A stretch of DNA of 64,000 nt from Tomocerus qinae (taxonomy: Eukaryota; Arthropoda; Collembola; Entomobryomorpha; Tomoceridae): the NCBI GenBank assembly GCA_020055645.1, contig CM034548.1, forward strand, positions 18,290,001-18,354,000, read 5' to 3'. Both the position numbers and the translations under genes were made by a program. Positions 28,928 through 42,032 of this stretch are shown in pieces. Position 1 is the first letter of the stretch; each line of letters opens with the position of its first letter. The notes below the pieces were generated by a model. That model worked only from the letters and a program-made list of their open reading frames with translations. It was not told the origin of the DNA and did no database searches.

Positions 28928-30367
28928 ATGACCTCTCTTTTAAGAATGGGTACCTTAGTTGATAGCGGTGGCAACACAAGGTCCTTGATCACATTATTCG
29001 GTGTATTCCTAGTAGCTATTCTGCTATTGTTTGTAGTCTACAAGACATTTCCGGATCTTGAAGAGTAAGTTCGTTGTTCGATGCAGTTATTTATTTATAT
29101 CGCCATTAAATTGTAATTACCTTAAATAAGGAAACTTTTGTTAAACAATTATAAACATTAAACTTTGTCAATTATTTTGCAGGAATGAGAAGCAGTATAT
29201 CCAAGTGCCAAAAAATATAGAAGATGCTAAAGTTCTCGGCAGTATTTTGAGCAGATACAAAGAAAAGTACTACTTCTCAGTTCTAAGCGGTGTCTTTGTC
29301 ACCTACGTTTTGTAAGTTTTTTTAATTATTCACAACGTACAATACTTTACAATTTTTGACATTGAAAATGTTATAAATAAAACTTGGATTTTATAGTATA
29401 TCGTTATAATTTATTTTACTTGCAGCCTGCAGACCTTCGCTATACCCGGTTCTATATTTTTATCCATACTCTCCGGATTTCTATTCTCATTTTGGATAGC
29501 ATTGGTGTTAGTATGTTTCTGCTCCGCAACTGGGGCGTCATTCTGCTACGGCCTGTCATTGATGGTTGGAAGAAGACTAATTTATAAGTACTTTCCAGAA
29601 AAAGTGCATTCATGGTCCGAAACTGTGAGTACTATTTTTTTCGCCATTTTAAAAACGTATTTAACTATAATATTAACAACTATTTGTTATTATATACAGG
29701 TTGACAAGCAACGAGATAATCTGCTAAATTATATTATTTTCCTCCGCATCACTCCCTTCTTACCCAACTGGTTCATCAACATAACATCTCCAGTCATAGG
29801 CGTGCCATTATTTCCGTTCTGGCTAGGAACATTTATTGGTAAGTTTACCAAATTAAATATTTTAATTCTATAAAGTTTTAATATCTCCTACTTTCGAAAT
29901 TATTTTTAGTAGGTAAAGTTTCACACAAGTAAATATAATTTTTTTTTGTAAATCCAATTTTTGAAATGCAGAAACAATAAGTTGATGCAATTCACTCTCT
30001 ACACATTCTGTATACATTGTTTGAACATATGTTTTTAGTACTTCATTTTGTATCAACTAATTGTATTTACCGTTTGTCATTAAAAATAGTAAAATCCATT
30101 AAATATCAATTGAAACTAAATTAAATATCAGAAATAAATATTTAGCATTTGTTTTTCTATCATTTGAATAATCAAAATGAAATGTATTTGTATTTAGGTG
30201 TTGCTGCTCCCTCATTTGTTGCTATTCAAGCTGGAACGACACTCAATCAATTGACATCTTCATCAGATGCTGTTAGTTGGACATCAATATCTGTCCTACT
30301 GATTCTGGGCGTGCTATCCCTAATTCCTGTGATTTGGAAAGATAGTCTTAAAGATAAGTTTTCCTAA
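28928..30367 (+). CDS. TMEM41B: TMEM41B-like VTT/DedA-family ER membrane protein
   Basis: Five exons join in frame into 257 residues: 28928-29064, 29183-29311, 29426-29624, 29700-29838 and 30198-30367. Every intron is GT-AG (118, 114, 75 and 359 bp). The product strongly resembles vertebrate TMEM41B across its length. Shared blocks include FLQTFAIPGSIFLSILSGF (residues 89-107), YIIFLRITPFLPNWFINI (166-183), the GTFIGVAAPSFVAI region and AGTTL near the C-terminus. A hydrophobic helix at about 20-38 precedes the VTT domain, and the last membrane helix lies near 232-249. Family members are ER lipid scramblases needed for autophagosome formation and lipoprotein and lipid handling; the fly homologue is stasimon. 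That role is inferred from homology. The chosen ATG lies just upstream of the first hydrophobic segment. Human TMEM41B is about 290 residues, so the N-terminus here is shorter, as expected for this variable region. It is convergent with the transaldolase gene. Confidence 0.95.
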
Positions 30368-30374
30368 TTTTTAG

Positions 30375-30380
30375 AATAAA
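30375..30380 (+). terminator. Poly(A) signal of the TMEM41B-like gene
   Basis: A canonical AATAAA lies 8 bp after the TAA stop at 30365-30367. It is very close to the stop, so the 3' untranslated region would be very short if this signal is used; other A-rich signals could be used instead. Confidence 0.4.
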
Positions 30381-33300
30381 ATGGTGTATATGGCACACGT
30401 CGTCAATGGGTAGGATGTTGGCTGTAATGTAATATCCATCTACCATTAAATACATAGTCAAAATTCCGTTTTTTGTTTCAATCCAGTGGTAGAAGTTTGT
30501 ATTTTATGGTAGACGGTTTGATTATTCTTAACCGGTATGAACCCTCGTCTACGTCCTATACTGCAACAGTCAATATCTTACTCATCTCTATACTCTACAA
30601 TAGACCTGGTCAAACCCTCTAATGCTAACCGAGACTAGGAATCCAAGACACCTGATAGTCTTCTTCTGAGTCTAGGAAAGCACATTTTATCTTAAGGAGA
30701 AAATCTTTTTTTCTAGTGGGAAGAATTAAGATGAAATATTTATTTGGTGAATTAAGTTAAACAGCGTTGGTAACATTCGACTTTAGCGAGCGTTGTTGGA
30801 TATATATTTCCAGGTTTCATTTTAGAGTCTGACAAGTGCTGAACGAGTCCACAATGGTCCCAATAAGTCAGTTCATATTAAATATCTATGTAGGAAAGGC
30901 AAAAGTATCGTATTTAGGTAGGCGTGAAATGTTTTCTACATTGCCACAAATTCTACGGGCTTTGAATATTTAAGGTTGATTATCGAGCATTTGCTTTAAC
31001 CAAAATGGACCATAGTGGCCAAGAGGTTGACTATTAAGTCCTACACTTCAGGGTTATTGATTAAATGTTTCGTTCATCAAAGTCCTGAGTATTTTAAAGT
31101 CCAAGCGAGAAAATGGTGTACATTGTTAGTTACCTTTTTTAAAGTACCAAGAGCTATCAGCCTTAGATCTCCCCACTCCTCCCCTCCAATACATTTTTCG
31201 CAGCCAGATTGGGAGATGCTCATCCATTAAGAAGTAAATTACTTTATTTTTTTGCCATCTTTGCTCATGTGTCTTAGGGAAAATATTTTCTTATATTTTC
31301 AATTAGGTTTGTTAGCCAATTAACGCTATTGTTTGCATTGTGGACTTAATAATAATATATTCTACATACGCCATCACTTTACAAACTAGCGACTGTTTGG
31401 AAAATTAGGAAGACTTAATGAGTATAATTTGTAAAATACTTCTTTAGTAAAAGAAGAAATTGAAAAGAAAAAGTAGTATGTACATAAGCAATCATTAACC
31501 AAAAGGTTTGTAACTTAAACGGACTGTTTCCCAATCTGTGTAAGATATTCACTATAAGCCAGCCAAAGTTAGGGGGTCATTAATAATTAATATATAGAAA
31601 TCTAAAGCCTATGCACAAACACTAGCTCCTCGATCTACTATATATATTTTTTTGGTCTAATACTTCGTTTAAACTGATGATGTACGACAATTTTGCGCAT
31701 TATTGTATCATAAGTAATTATATTCTTGTCGTGTTGCCTTAAATTGTACTAACTGTCCTCGTATCATAATCACTTTTCAAAATTATCTTGTCTTGACTTA
31801 CTATAGTAATGAATACCGTAGGTGATATATTTTCATCGATATATTGACTTATTAGTATATATTATATAAATGAAGACAAGCTCCAGTTTAGAATAGAATA
31901 TACAAAATAGAATCACTGTAGCATCGTCATTTTTACGCTAGTCGTTGACATTCCTTAGTCAGTAAGTAGTAGTAGTAGTAAAAGCATAATGCGAAACATC
32001 AATTCCTTCTATAGAAATCTCAAAAGGTACACAAGGTCCACTAACTCCAACTCATTATCCGTTTATGGTTGTACGTGGCACAAAAATATATTTTGCCATA
32101 CTATGTAGCTTCAAAATAGAAATTCCACTATACTAAACTGTTATAAAATAATGTAACAAAATACATAATTCCTATTTAGCTGTAGATAAACGTTGGTACA
32201 TCTCAAGATTTTTTTTTACATTTTCTGTTAAATCAATACCGTAATATAGTTCACTGTACTATATTACTAATAGTTTCATGATGAGAAGAGGACCAAACAG
32301 TCTAAAAATTAACCTATTTTAGTTTTTCTTGATCATGGTCAACAATTCCATAATATTTATCGATGTGATGGTATAAATGTTTTTCATATTGCGTTTTAAA
32401 TGAAAAATGTTCAATTTTCAAATCTCTTTTCAATCAAGATCGTTTTACATAAATCATGTTAGATAAATAAATATACTTGATTGTCAATTGCATTTTTAGA
32501 ACAAATTGTAAATAATTTTGTCTTGTAAATTTTAGATCACTGTCCTTAACAGTTATTCCGTTTATTTGATTTTTATTTTTTGTTGAGTTTTGATTTATAG
32601 TCATAATTTTACAATCAAAGCAGCGTATTGGGAGACTTTTTACTCTAGGAACTGTGCGTACAGAGTTTTGTAAATCATATGGTGTGATTTTGAATTTATG
32701 AAGAAAAATGTACTGTATCAATTATTGTATGTACTATATTTGAATTAATTCTTGGCAATTTCTGTCTTTGTGCTTGATTAACTGTAGTTTTGTCAAATTC
32801 TAGTCTATTCGTAAATCAATACCACAGATTAAAATAATTTTAAATTACGATGTAAGATGTAATTACAAGATAACATACTATGATATTAATTATTTAATAT
32901 ATTGTGCATGCGGGTAAGTAAATTTTGCCCATTGAACTAAAATAACTGCTAATTATCGGTCGTATTAGCTCGTCAAGTCTATCAGATATAATTTAATACC
33001 TCACTACTGTACTTGTGTAAAATTCCTACCTTTGTTCAAAGAAAAGTGCTCAAATTAAATATTTCATTTTCCGTAATCGTAGTGTAATTATTCATTTCAT
33101 ATGTGCATCTGTCTGTAATAGTGATTTTCTTGGTTTGGAAAAATTAATATACATCATTACGGACAGATGTATAAATAATTCCTTGAAAAATAAATGAGTA
33201 CAAGTTTAACAAGTTATGATTATCTGCGATAGAGAAAAAATCAGGAACTTGGTAAATAATTTTAAAAATTGCCTTTTAGTTAAATGAACTGGTTGATGTA

Positions 33301-33578
33301 CAATTGATTTAGTTTTACCATTTTTTGTCCATTTTACCTAATGCCACACAGCCTTTTAACAAGCAGCTAAATACAAAATTAATAGTAAGATTTGCGGTGA
33401 ATACGTGTAATAAATGAAATCACCAGAAAAAAAATTCAACTAAATTTTACAATTTAATACCGAAATTGAATTTTGGGCTACATTTTTGTGATAATATGGA
33501 TGTAATTTATATAAATGTAGTAGTTGGAATTTGGATTCTGACCGGCTGATGTTGTGAATAAAAAGAATTAAAGACTTT
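30381..33578. other. Intergenic stretch between convergent genes
   Basis: This 3.2-kb AT-rich spacer separates the 3' ends of the TMEM41B-like gene and the transaldolase. No coding region is supported. It holds a short AGT/GTA trinucleotide run near 31965-31981 and an imperfect inverted repeat at 33106-33169. An ATTAAA on the minus strand (33453-33458) is a possible poly(A) signal for transaldolase, about 120 bp past its stop. Confidence 0.6.
33106..33169. repeat. Imperfect inverted repeat (hairpin)
   Basis: CATCTGTCTGTAATAGTGAT on the left pairs with ATCATTACGGACAGATG on the right, with two or three mismatches or bulges and a loop of about 27 nt. The short size is compatible with a tiny MITE-derived palindrome or chance. 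No target-site duplication is evident. Confidence 0.5.
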
Positions 33579-35816
33579 TCAGGCCTTAGTAAGTTTTTCT
33601 TTTAGCATTGTCTCTAGCTTAACTTGATCCACAGCGAATTTGCGAATTCCATCTGACAATTTTTCAGTGGCCATTTGATCTTCATTCAGCATCCACCGGA
33701 ACTTTTTCTCGTCTATTTCAATCTTTTCGATGTCAAGTTTCTTTGCTGCAATGAAAATTATAGTTTTTGAAAATTACTGACCATTAAAACTAAAAACGTT
33801 TCTTAAATGTAATAAAATATTACAAGTTGCTTCGTTCAGATTTTCGAGAATAGTTTCATCGCTCGAATCCAACTTTTCCAATAAACCAGGAGAGATAGTT
33901 AACAAATCACAACCAGCCAGTCCAACGATTTCACCTATAATTCACGAAAAATTTAATTTATCTCACATCTGTTCAGGTATTAGTTTTGCATATTCATGAA
34001 CCTACGCTTTAAAAGTTGTCATAAAAATCTCACCGGTATTACGGAATGAAGCACCCATCACAACAGTTTTGTAACCAAACTTTTTGTAGTAGTTATAAAT
34101 TTGTGTAACACTTTTGACTCCCGGGTCGTCTTGTGGCTCAAAAGTTTTGTGTTCAGTATTGGCTACATACCAGTCCATAATGCGTCCAACAAATGGAGAG
34201 ATGAGTGTTACTCCTGCTTCCGCACATGCTACAGCCTGGGCGAAGGCAAATAGCAGAGTTAAATTGCAATGAATTCCATACTCTTCTTCCAAAACCCTGA
34301 AAATTTGAAATAACATACAAATGATTATTATATTGACAAGAATAAATGGTAAACAAAGCCAATAAGCCTATCAACAAATATTTGAACTTTGTTAACACCT
34401 CGACTGCTATGACCATGAGTATAAATGTTGACATGACATATCACTCAACTTAATTAAAATAAACAATGTGTCAAGTTTTGTCTCAAGTTTACATATCCAA
34501 TATTCAACAAATATCCAAGATTCTGTGGTAATGGTGTACCTTCCATATTTACTATATAATACTTACTAACCATATGGTATGATAATTATAACCATTACAA
34601 GTTTCTTTCGACAAAAAATAACTCATGTAGTTCTCCTTTGTCTGTTTATTGAAATATGGCATTCAGTTTTGCATTCTGAGTTCTTTTGAATCCTAGTTTG
34701 CATTTTAATTTTATACATATGCGTCTTAACATTAGTGCAATAGAATAATACCAATGAATATTTATGAATAAAATTTAGAATGGTATTCGCATGCATATAT
34801 CAAAGTATATTCCATCTTCCTTGTTATTTATAATATAGCGCAAAATGGAATAGAACGCAAGAATATAATTTTTCTTGTATTCATACTGTGTATAAGCATC
34901 CCAAAATTTGTGGTGGGAATAAGAAGATGCAAATCAGCTTAAAGATAAGATAATCCAATGAAGGAAATATTGCTTACTTTGCAGCTTGAATGCCTTCCCA
35001 TGTGGATCCCAATTTAATTAAGATGCGATCCTTGGAAATTCCAGCTTCTTCGTAAAGTTGGATGATTTTTTTAGCTTTTGAAATGCTAGCATCCTTATCA
35101 AACGACAGTCTGGCATCCACTTCGGTTGACACACGGCCAGGAACAATTTTAAGGATCTCCATGCCAAAAAGTGTAATCAACTTATCACTAGCGGCTTCAA
35201 TCTGTTCGTTAATTGATCTGAAAGCCCATAAAATTCTCTTCTGCAAAATCATTCTCCAATGCATAATGAAAGGATATAATGAATTCACTTACTTTCCTGT
35301 TTGCTTTCCATAAGCAACAGCTTCATCAATCAACTTTTGATACTGCGGCATCTTAGCAGCCGCCAGAATAAGAGATGGATTAGTCGTTGCATCGGTAGGC
35401 TGATACTTTTTGATAGCTACATACAAATTCCGTGTCACTTAGTAATTAATTCCAAATAGCGTTTAACAAGATTTAAAATGTTAACAATTTCAAGGGTTGA
35501 TATCATAATTAAAAACTAATAAAATTAATTTTTATGTCGTTTTTGTAAATTGATTCGCGTCATTTTTTTACTTCTTGTAAGAAAGTAGCTATTTACCAGA
35601 TTTTTTGACAGTTCAACTTAATTTAATAGATTTATCAATTCGAATAAAAGTTTTTGCTGTTAATTATTACTTACAATTTTTCAATTTTAGAAATATTGTT
35701 TCAGAAATTAACGCACCTTCAAAATCTCCAGTATCGGCTACTACGGTAGTGTAGTTTTTCAGCTGTTCGAGAGAAGTACCCATCCTTGTGCGTTTCTTCT
35801 GTGGTTCTGAAGACAT
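33579..35816 (-). CDS. TALDO1: Transaldolase
   Basis: Six exons on the minus strand, read 5' to 3', are 35717-35816, 35293-35416, 34978-35217, 34034-34296, 33824-33934 and 33579-33745. They join in frame into 334 residues; human TALDO1 has 337. Introns are 300, 75, 681, 99 and 78 bp with GT..AG ends. The enzyme moves a dihydroxyacetone unit between sedoheptulose 7-phosphate and glyceraldehyde 3-phosphate in the cytosolic non-oxidative pentose phosphate pathway. Visible hallmarks are the N-terminal VVADTGDF, the DATTNPSLI signature (about residues 42-50), [15 protein letters not shown] (101-115), and [13 protein letters not shown] with the Schiff-base lysine at about residue 143. Later come [34 protein letters not shown] and [11 protein letters not shown]. 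The ATG at 35814-35816 follows GACA and matches the family's start. No disabling change is seen, so it should be active. The TAG/TGA context is normal, ending in LTKA and a TGA stop. Confidence 0.97.
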
Positions 35817-38800
35817 TGTCAAAGTTTCCTAGTCTTTTATCCTATAGTAGAATGACAATCGAAATTAGCTCTATGTTTTAATAATTTACATGTGCTTTGC
35901 CAGTCTCAGTTTCCAAGTAGCAGATAGTGAGTATAATATAAGTAATACATGCCATACTAGGTACATTGTGGTACGTAATAGTAAAAGATAGTAGGCTAAG
36001 GCTGAGATTAAGAAAGGTACATTGGCATTGATACATACCTAACCCCCCAACCAATAAGACACTGCAATGCAATGACTCATTGTCAGCGAAAGACACAAGA
36101 GCTGGCTATACATACATGACAAAATATTATCACAGTTCTTATTACATTTATAGTGCCAGAACAAATTGCAGTTAATCTATGTTTACGCTCACTAAACCTG
36201 AACATGACTCTGTACTGTACTTTCAGCACAAGTGTAGATATCGAAGGCTATTTTCGACATTCAGAAGCATTTTAAACAAAAATAGGACATACTCCTGATT
36301 AGAATGATTGCTTAAGGAATATTCAAAATCTTTATGCAAAATTCTAACAATTTCTATGGTTAGAGTTAGTACTATTATGTACAAAAGTATTATAAGTCAA
36401 TCTCCTGTATCATATAATTATTATATTACTGTGTAAATTACAGAATGAAAACCCTGACAGGACAGATGGATATGGTTAATAATGATCAAATGTCAAAAGA
36501 AATATGCCGGCCGGTATCGATTTATTACTAAGGTTATTATGACAGTAGGTAAACATTTTCAGGTTAGACAACAATACTTATACATTTATAACTAGTTCTA
36601 TCAATAGATGAATATATTATTGTATTATTTAATGCTTTTGTACTATTTGCCTGTTGTGTGAAGATGAAAGTAGAAAATAAACAAATAATTCTTAAAAAGG
36701 TTCAAGTGTTGACATTTATTCTATTCCTGGACTAAGCTCGACTCGTTGACTTTGTAGTATATACAATTAATATATAGTATGAATATGAACGGACCTTTAA
36801 AAGTATAAAATTATATAATAAAGTAAGGAAAATTTACCGGGGTTATTAAGTAGAAGGATTTGCAAGGACTTCCTCTCGTCTGGAATCCACAAAACAAAAG
36901 AGCCCAGTTGAGTAAGTGAGTTGCCTGTGGATAAAAGCTGGATAGGATAGGTTGAAGGTCATTGTTAGGTTGTAGCCGTGGAGTGGTTCGAGTATTGGAC
37001 GATTCCGTTGCGCATCCCACGAGTTCAAGATCATTTATTGAAGTGCAAGTGTAATGGATTGACGTAATTGGCATTCAGTTCAGTTGTCAAATCAGGGAAA
37101 CAAATTCGCATATGCTTTACACTATATAAGTACATGATACATATACATCGTCCGATGTGATGCATGCATGAATACTTGCTGGCCGACTGATTATTATGCT
37201 CCAAAAATTCCAAAACCGGTGTGAGATGGTTGTGCAACGTGGTTTGTACTTCATGGCTTTACATGCTGCAAAAAATACATGGAAAACATTGCAAACTTTA
37301 ATTCCCATGCAATGCAATAATATGCATCTACTCAACAGTCATGTCAAGATATCACTACTGCTACTAAGCCGCTTATTATGTATGGAGCGTGGTTCATAAG
37401 TTGCGACCCACCTTAAACGCTATTTCCAATTGTCAAATGCTTTTAATAACATTTTGTTGCTTTTATTGAAATACGCCGTGCATCCCATGAACCATATTAT
37501 TTAATATCATTTCAGAAATTACTTGCGCTTTACAAAGAGAGTCTTAAAAATAATTTCCTAAAACATTTATCTTCAGTACGGCATTTTTCTCAAATTACTA
37601 CTCTCCCATCTAAAGAAACATTATATTTTTTGTTTTAATTGAAAAACAGTTTAAAAATATTTTGCGAAAAAATTTCCTATTTTCCCATTGGAATTTTAAT
37701 GAGCTCCCATATGGAATTAAATTATCTGAAATAAATTTTGGTTAATAAGATCTATCTTCAGTCAAAGTCAGGAAAAACAGCAAAACTTTTTTGTCGGTGA
37801 GGGAGGAGGGTGTCTCATTTATTTTATTATACGTGTACACAGCAAAATCAGATTAAGATGCTAGTTACTTGTAAGTAGATCTCAGTTACTGAATACTGAA
37901 TTTCTCTTGAACTGATTTAGTTCATTGACATAAATTAAGTTGATCTGCAAATTTTGAACCACCCTCTACAAATTTTTCTTGAAAAGTGATACATTCTAAT
38001 TTTGGATAATTGTTCTAATACTGTACTGAAGGAAGCCATGTATAATAAATACATACCAGGCAGGACAGGTTATACATAATAATATTAGTTTCAGAAGTAA
38101 TCTTACTTATTTTGGTTAGGTACCACATCAGATGAGCTCAGCAGATAATTACATGCAATCATACTATAGCTTCGGACCAGACGGATGGAACTAGATATAC
38201 ACATACTATGAGCAATTCGTAGGTACCGAAGATCAGACCTATGTTGGTCCTTGGTGCTACAAGCGATCATCCATAAATGACGACCGCAATTTATATCCTT
38301 TTAAAGTTCCTGTCCCCATCTCACTTAATTTATGTACGTTTTTTTTCGGAATATCTCAAGGACATCCAAAAATCCCAAATATAAACTGTATGCATGTATT
38401 CAGAAAACATAAATGGTTTAATTTAGTTTATATCATTTTTAATTGCCTTTACTATTCATTTGTGCTTTTCTGTTTCAACTTCAGAAATAGGTCCTTTAAA
38501 AATATTAGAAATATTTTTAACAATTGAAATCTGAGATTAGACCAGTACGTTGTAAAAATACGAACATTGTTCGCTTTTGTCGAGTTAAATTGGAAACGTT
38601 TGGTGAATGTGTCGTGGGCTTTAAAAACTAAGAGTACTTCACAATTATGTCTCAGTGAAGGAGAAACGCGAGAAGCTTTAAAGGAAAAGTAAAATGCAAA
38701 AGAATTTTGCACCCGTGTGTCTATTCAACGTCGTATGTCGACTAATTTTCCTACCCTATACGGTACCCCCTTCCAAATTGGTCATTTATGGACAATCCCT

Positions 38801-40010
38801 ACGTTTATGCACATGAAAGAATACCTTCATACCCGTTGTGAGATTCGTATTTGATGTAGAGAAATGAAAACAGTGGATAGTGCCAAATGGATGGTTTACA
38901 TGAATGGGCATGGGACTATACTACATATACTTATTTTGAGACATGGGTAGTTTGTGATGTAGTAATGACTAGCCTTATGATGTTTTATCAAGATTAGAAT
39001 CAAGGTCAACAAATTATTTTTTACTTACCTACATTAGACAACAGACAGCTTTGAGTATAATAATGCATTATGTTACCCAATTTACAAAAGACCTAGCTAA
39101 AAATGAAAGTAGCGAGGATATTATTATTTATATGTCGTAGGCTTTGAGAGGACGCTGTACGGTTGTCATCGTGGTAGTCTTCAAGAATCATCTCAAAACC
39201 TAAGAGTTGAGAGGATCGTATGATCAGAGGGAATGGGTGCGATTCAATGATGCAAGTACCATACTTTACTAGCATTGCTAATTAAAAGTACAAATACATG
39301 ACTATTGAAAAGAAAAATATTTATCTTCGACAGAAAAGCTAAAATCGCCATTATATCATAAACCAGATTAAACATCTCTTTTCCAACCAATAACTCATAT
39401 CATATGGTGTCCATTAAGTACATTCAATAACCAGTTTCCCAATCTTAAATAATCAACTCATTTTAAGAAAGTACCGACAATACTAGCTTTCGCTGAAATC
39501 ATTTCAAGCATGGAGTATTCATTAAATTCCTTGTAAAAAGGTTACATGTAAAATACGAGATTTTGGAAATACGTGCAAAAATAACAAAAATGGCATATAA
39601 ATAGGAAAGAAATGAAGACGTATATAGGTGTTTTTTGAATATGTGTTTACAAACATTATAGAAAAATTAAATTGTATTCCTTATTTAGACCAATTCGAAC
39701 GAATTCATACCAATTTGGACGAATTCAGTTCAATGCGATCCAAAAACAACCCTTTAGAATTTAAAATACATGTATCCGTTTATAGCCAAAATCCACTTTC
39801 AGGGTATGAATTGAATGCATGTAGGCTACTTATACTGCAATGAAAATAAAAGTTGTACACTATTTAATTTGCCAAACGATAATAAGCACATAGCCTATTA
39901 ACTGTGTCAAGATGATTGCCAAAGTGAATACACGATTGTTTCATCTTTAAAAATCGATATGCAGCTTTGCGACAAGTTTCAATGTTCATTTCAAGACTTA
40001 TCTCTGTCAT
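35817..40010. other. Intergenic stretch upstream of transaldolase
   Basis: No gene is supported. The proximal few hundred bases are the presumable transaldolase promoter; no TATA box stands out. A tRNA-like segment lies at 36968-37030 and is listed separately. Elsewhere there are only short, unrecognisable open frames in AT-rich DNA. Confidence 0.55.
36968..37030 (+). repeat. tRNA-derived remnant (SINE head or tRNA pseudogene)
   Basis: The segment GTGGAGTGGTTCGAGTATTG followed by GACGATTCC and then CATCCCACGAGTTCAAGATC is laid out like a tRNA-derived Pol III promoter. It has an A-box-like TGGTTCGAGTATTGG and, about 35 bp on, a B-box-like GAGTTCAAGATC (canonical GGTTCGANTCC). There is no good acceptor stem and the B box is degraded, so it is not a working tRNA. 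It could be the head of a tRNA-derived SINE. I did not find a second copy or a clear tail in the window. Confidence 0.35.
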
Positions 40011-40112
40011 CGGTTTTTATCCGTTTTTATCCGATTTTATCCGTTTTTATCCGATTTTATCCGTTTTTATCCGATTGTATCCGTTTTTATCCGGTTTTAT
40101 CCGGTTTTTTCC
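40011..40112. repeat. 10-bp minisatellite, TTTTTATCCG type
   Basis: About ten head-to-tail copies of a 10-bp unit occur, TTTTTATCCG alternating with ATTTTATCCG for the first six or so units. Later units are GTTTTATCCG, and the array decays into TTTTTTCC. The period is exactly 10 with no slippage. Each unit has a T4-T5 tract, so tracts recur once per helical turn. The array ends in the A/T-rich CCAAATAAATCC. Confidence 0.9.
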
Positions 40113-42030
40113 AAATAAATCCAAGGTAATTATTTAAAATACATGTGAGTGTCTTTTGTGCACTGCATTGAAAGTGAAAACTGTTGCAGTCTGTAATTTT
40201 TCATTACATTTCTGCTGGCTGTTGTCATGAAACTGCTTTTTGGCTGTCAAAATGAGAGGAACTGTTACATTGCATTCAAGGCCGCAGCGAGCCGAAATCG
40301 AGAAGAAAAATAAAGAAATTTTTGTTTAAAAACCCAAAAAATGGCAAAAATTTTCATAAGTACATTGAGGAAAAAATGGAATTCTTATGGCACACAGGAA
40401 TTTTGTATGGCAAGAAATTTTAGCAAACAGTCATACTTTGTATGGTGTGTTATAGAAAACCGTATGAAACTTTCTGGTAGTTAAGGGATTAAGGGAATAA
40501 GGTTAAGGGTTATTTGTCCGAGCATCATAAAAGCTGATCAGTTCTGTAAAGTTCTGTTAGTACATATTGTGACGATACCTAAATTGAATTTATCTTGACT
40601 TAAAAATAGAAATGTGAATTTCGATTGGTTTAAATAACTGAATACAATTTTGAAATTCTAAATTGGCAGTTGTAGTAAGGCGAGAATTATACTGAGTTTT
40701 TCAATTAGATAGCTTAGCTTTCTCGAAAGTGTCAGATATAACAACACCATTTCCCTAAAATCTCATTGTTCAGTCAGATACTATCTCCATAACCCCAGTG
40801 ACGAAATTATCATACACGAGTTCTCATAAAACAGGAAGATCAAAGGGAAGAGACATCACAGTATCTTTTATTATTTTTATATCATCCGAAATCAAGTCAT
40901 GGAAAATGAGTTTCAGCAACTTGTATTCAAGCTAAGTCAGGTCTTTTTTGCACTAATGTTCAGTAGACACATTTGGTACCTAGACAGTTGTTTTTGAGTT
41001 ACATTGTTAGTGAGTGTACAAACTTGGCAATTAGTGCAAAAGCTAAACATTGTGGATTACTCAACTGAAATGCTATAACAAACATTACCTCACTCAGATA
41101 ATAAGGACGCGAGAGACCATAATGATTTAGAATTGTTTGTGCATGAGCTATTCATACAGTTCAAGAAAATATTTAACTTTTTACTATCTCAGAACTCAGT
41201 TACTTATTACTTGAGTGATTTCATTTTTATAGCAAACCAGCGGTTGGTACACTCAAGAAGCTGCAGAAAAGACCAACGTTTTTCATGTTGTACCGAAAGG
41301 TTATAGGTGAAGGACGTCATTAAATTCCAAGTAATTGCAGTTGGTAATAAATATAACCTCTGATGCTAGATTTTAGTTGGTACTTTCGTATTGACTGTGC
41401 TTATATTATATATAACATAATATAAATTACATACACAGATTATATACAGATATTCATAATTTAACTCGCTCGAAAATTGAACAAGAGTTACGACGAAATG
41501 ATGACGACATTTTTATAGAACTGCACTACAGGTACTAAAGTATGTACCTACTTAAACGGCCATTGAATATGAATATATTTATTATTGTATAAAAATTAAT
41601 TTTGAGAATTGTTTATTTTTCAGTCTTTTCCGATTATATTTGCTTTGCATGCATTTGGTCAACTGCACTCAATGATATCACTTTTGAAAAAAAAATTCAT
41701 GCTATGTATGAGCAATTGAATCGTGCCAAATCAATAATGTAGGTAAAGCAAGACTACATGCATGTTTGTAGAAAAAACTTCTATCGCATGATTATGCGAT
41801 AGAATTTGCGCTTTTATGCGTAAAATAAATAGTATGTCACCCGCTAACCTAAGTATTAAAATAATTGTACAACTATTTGCTATAAACTACATATGTATTT
41901 ATAACAGACACTTTAGTGACACACAAAAGGATTTAGTAGTAAACATCAATTAAGCCAACAGATATAATCATTGCACCATACGAATACGAGAAACGAAGCC
42001 ATTAACGTTTCTCTGAAAGTAGTCTAGTGG
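40113..42030. other. Gene-free stretch between the minisatellite and the TIR element
   Basis: No gene is supported. The first 400 bp may be part of a degraded repeat: at 40386-40412 a segment, TATGGCACACAGGAATTTTG plus TATGGCA, resembles the reverse complement of 59203-59231. At 40480-40512 TTAAGGG occurs three times with short gaps. A perfect 11-bp hairpin lies at 41779-41804. Confidence 0.5.
41779..41804. repeat. Perfect 11-bp hairpin
   Basis: TTCTATCGCAT and ATGCGATAGAA are exact reverse complements around the 4-nt loop GATT. It is followed by a T-containing stretch and another ATGCG. It is not long enough for a miRNA precursor, and no function is evident. Confidence 0.7.
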
Positions 42031-42032
42031 TA

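Noticed and set aside
31007..31070. tRNA-Ser-like phrase AGTGGCCAAGAGGTTGACT
   Set aside because: It has an A-box resemblance only; no B box (GGTTATTGATT instead of GGTTCGANTCC) and no acceptor or anticodon stem.
40480..40512. Three TTAAGGG words resembling telomeric repeat
   Set aside because: The copies are irregularly spaced and do not match the usual arthropod TTAGG or the TTAGGG repeat, and three copies are too few.
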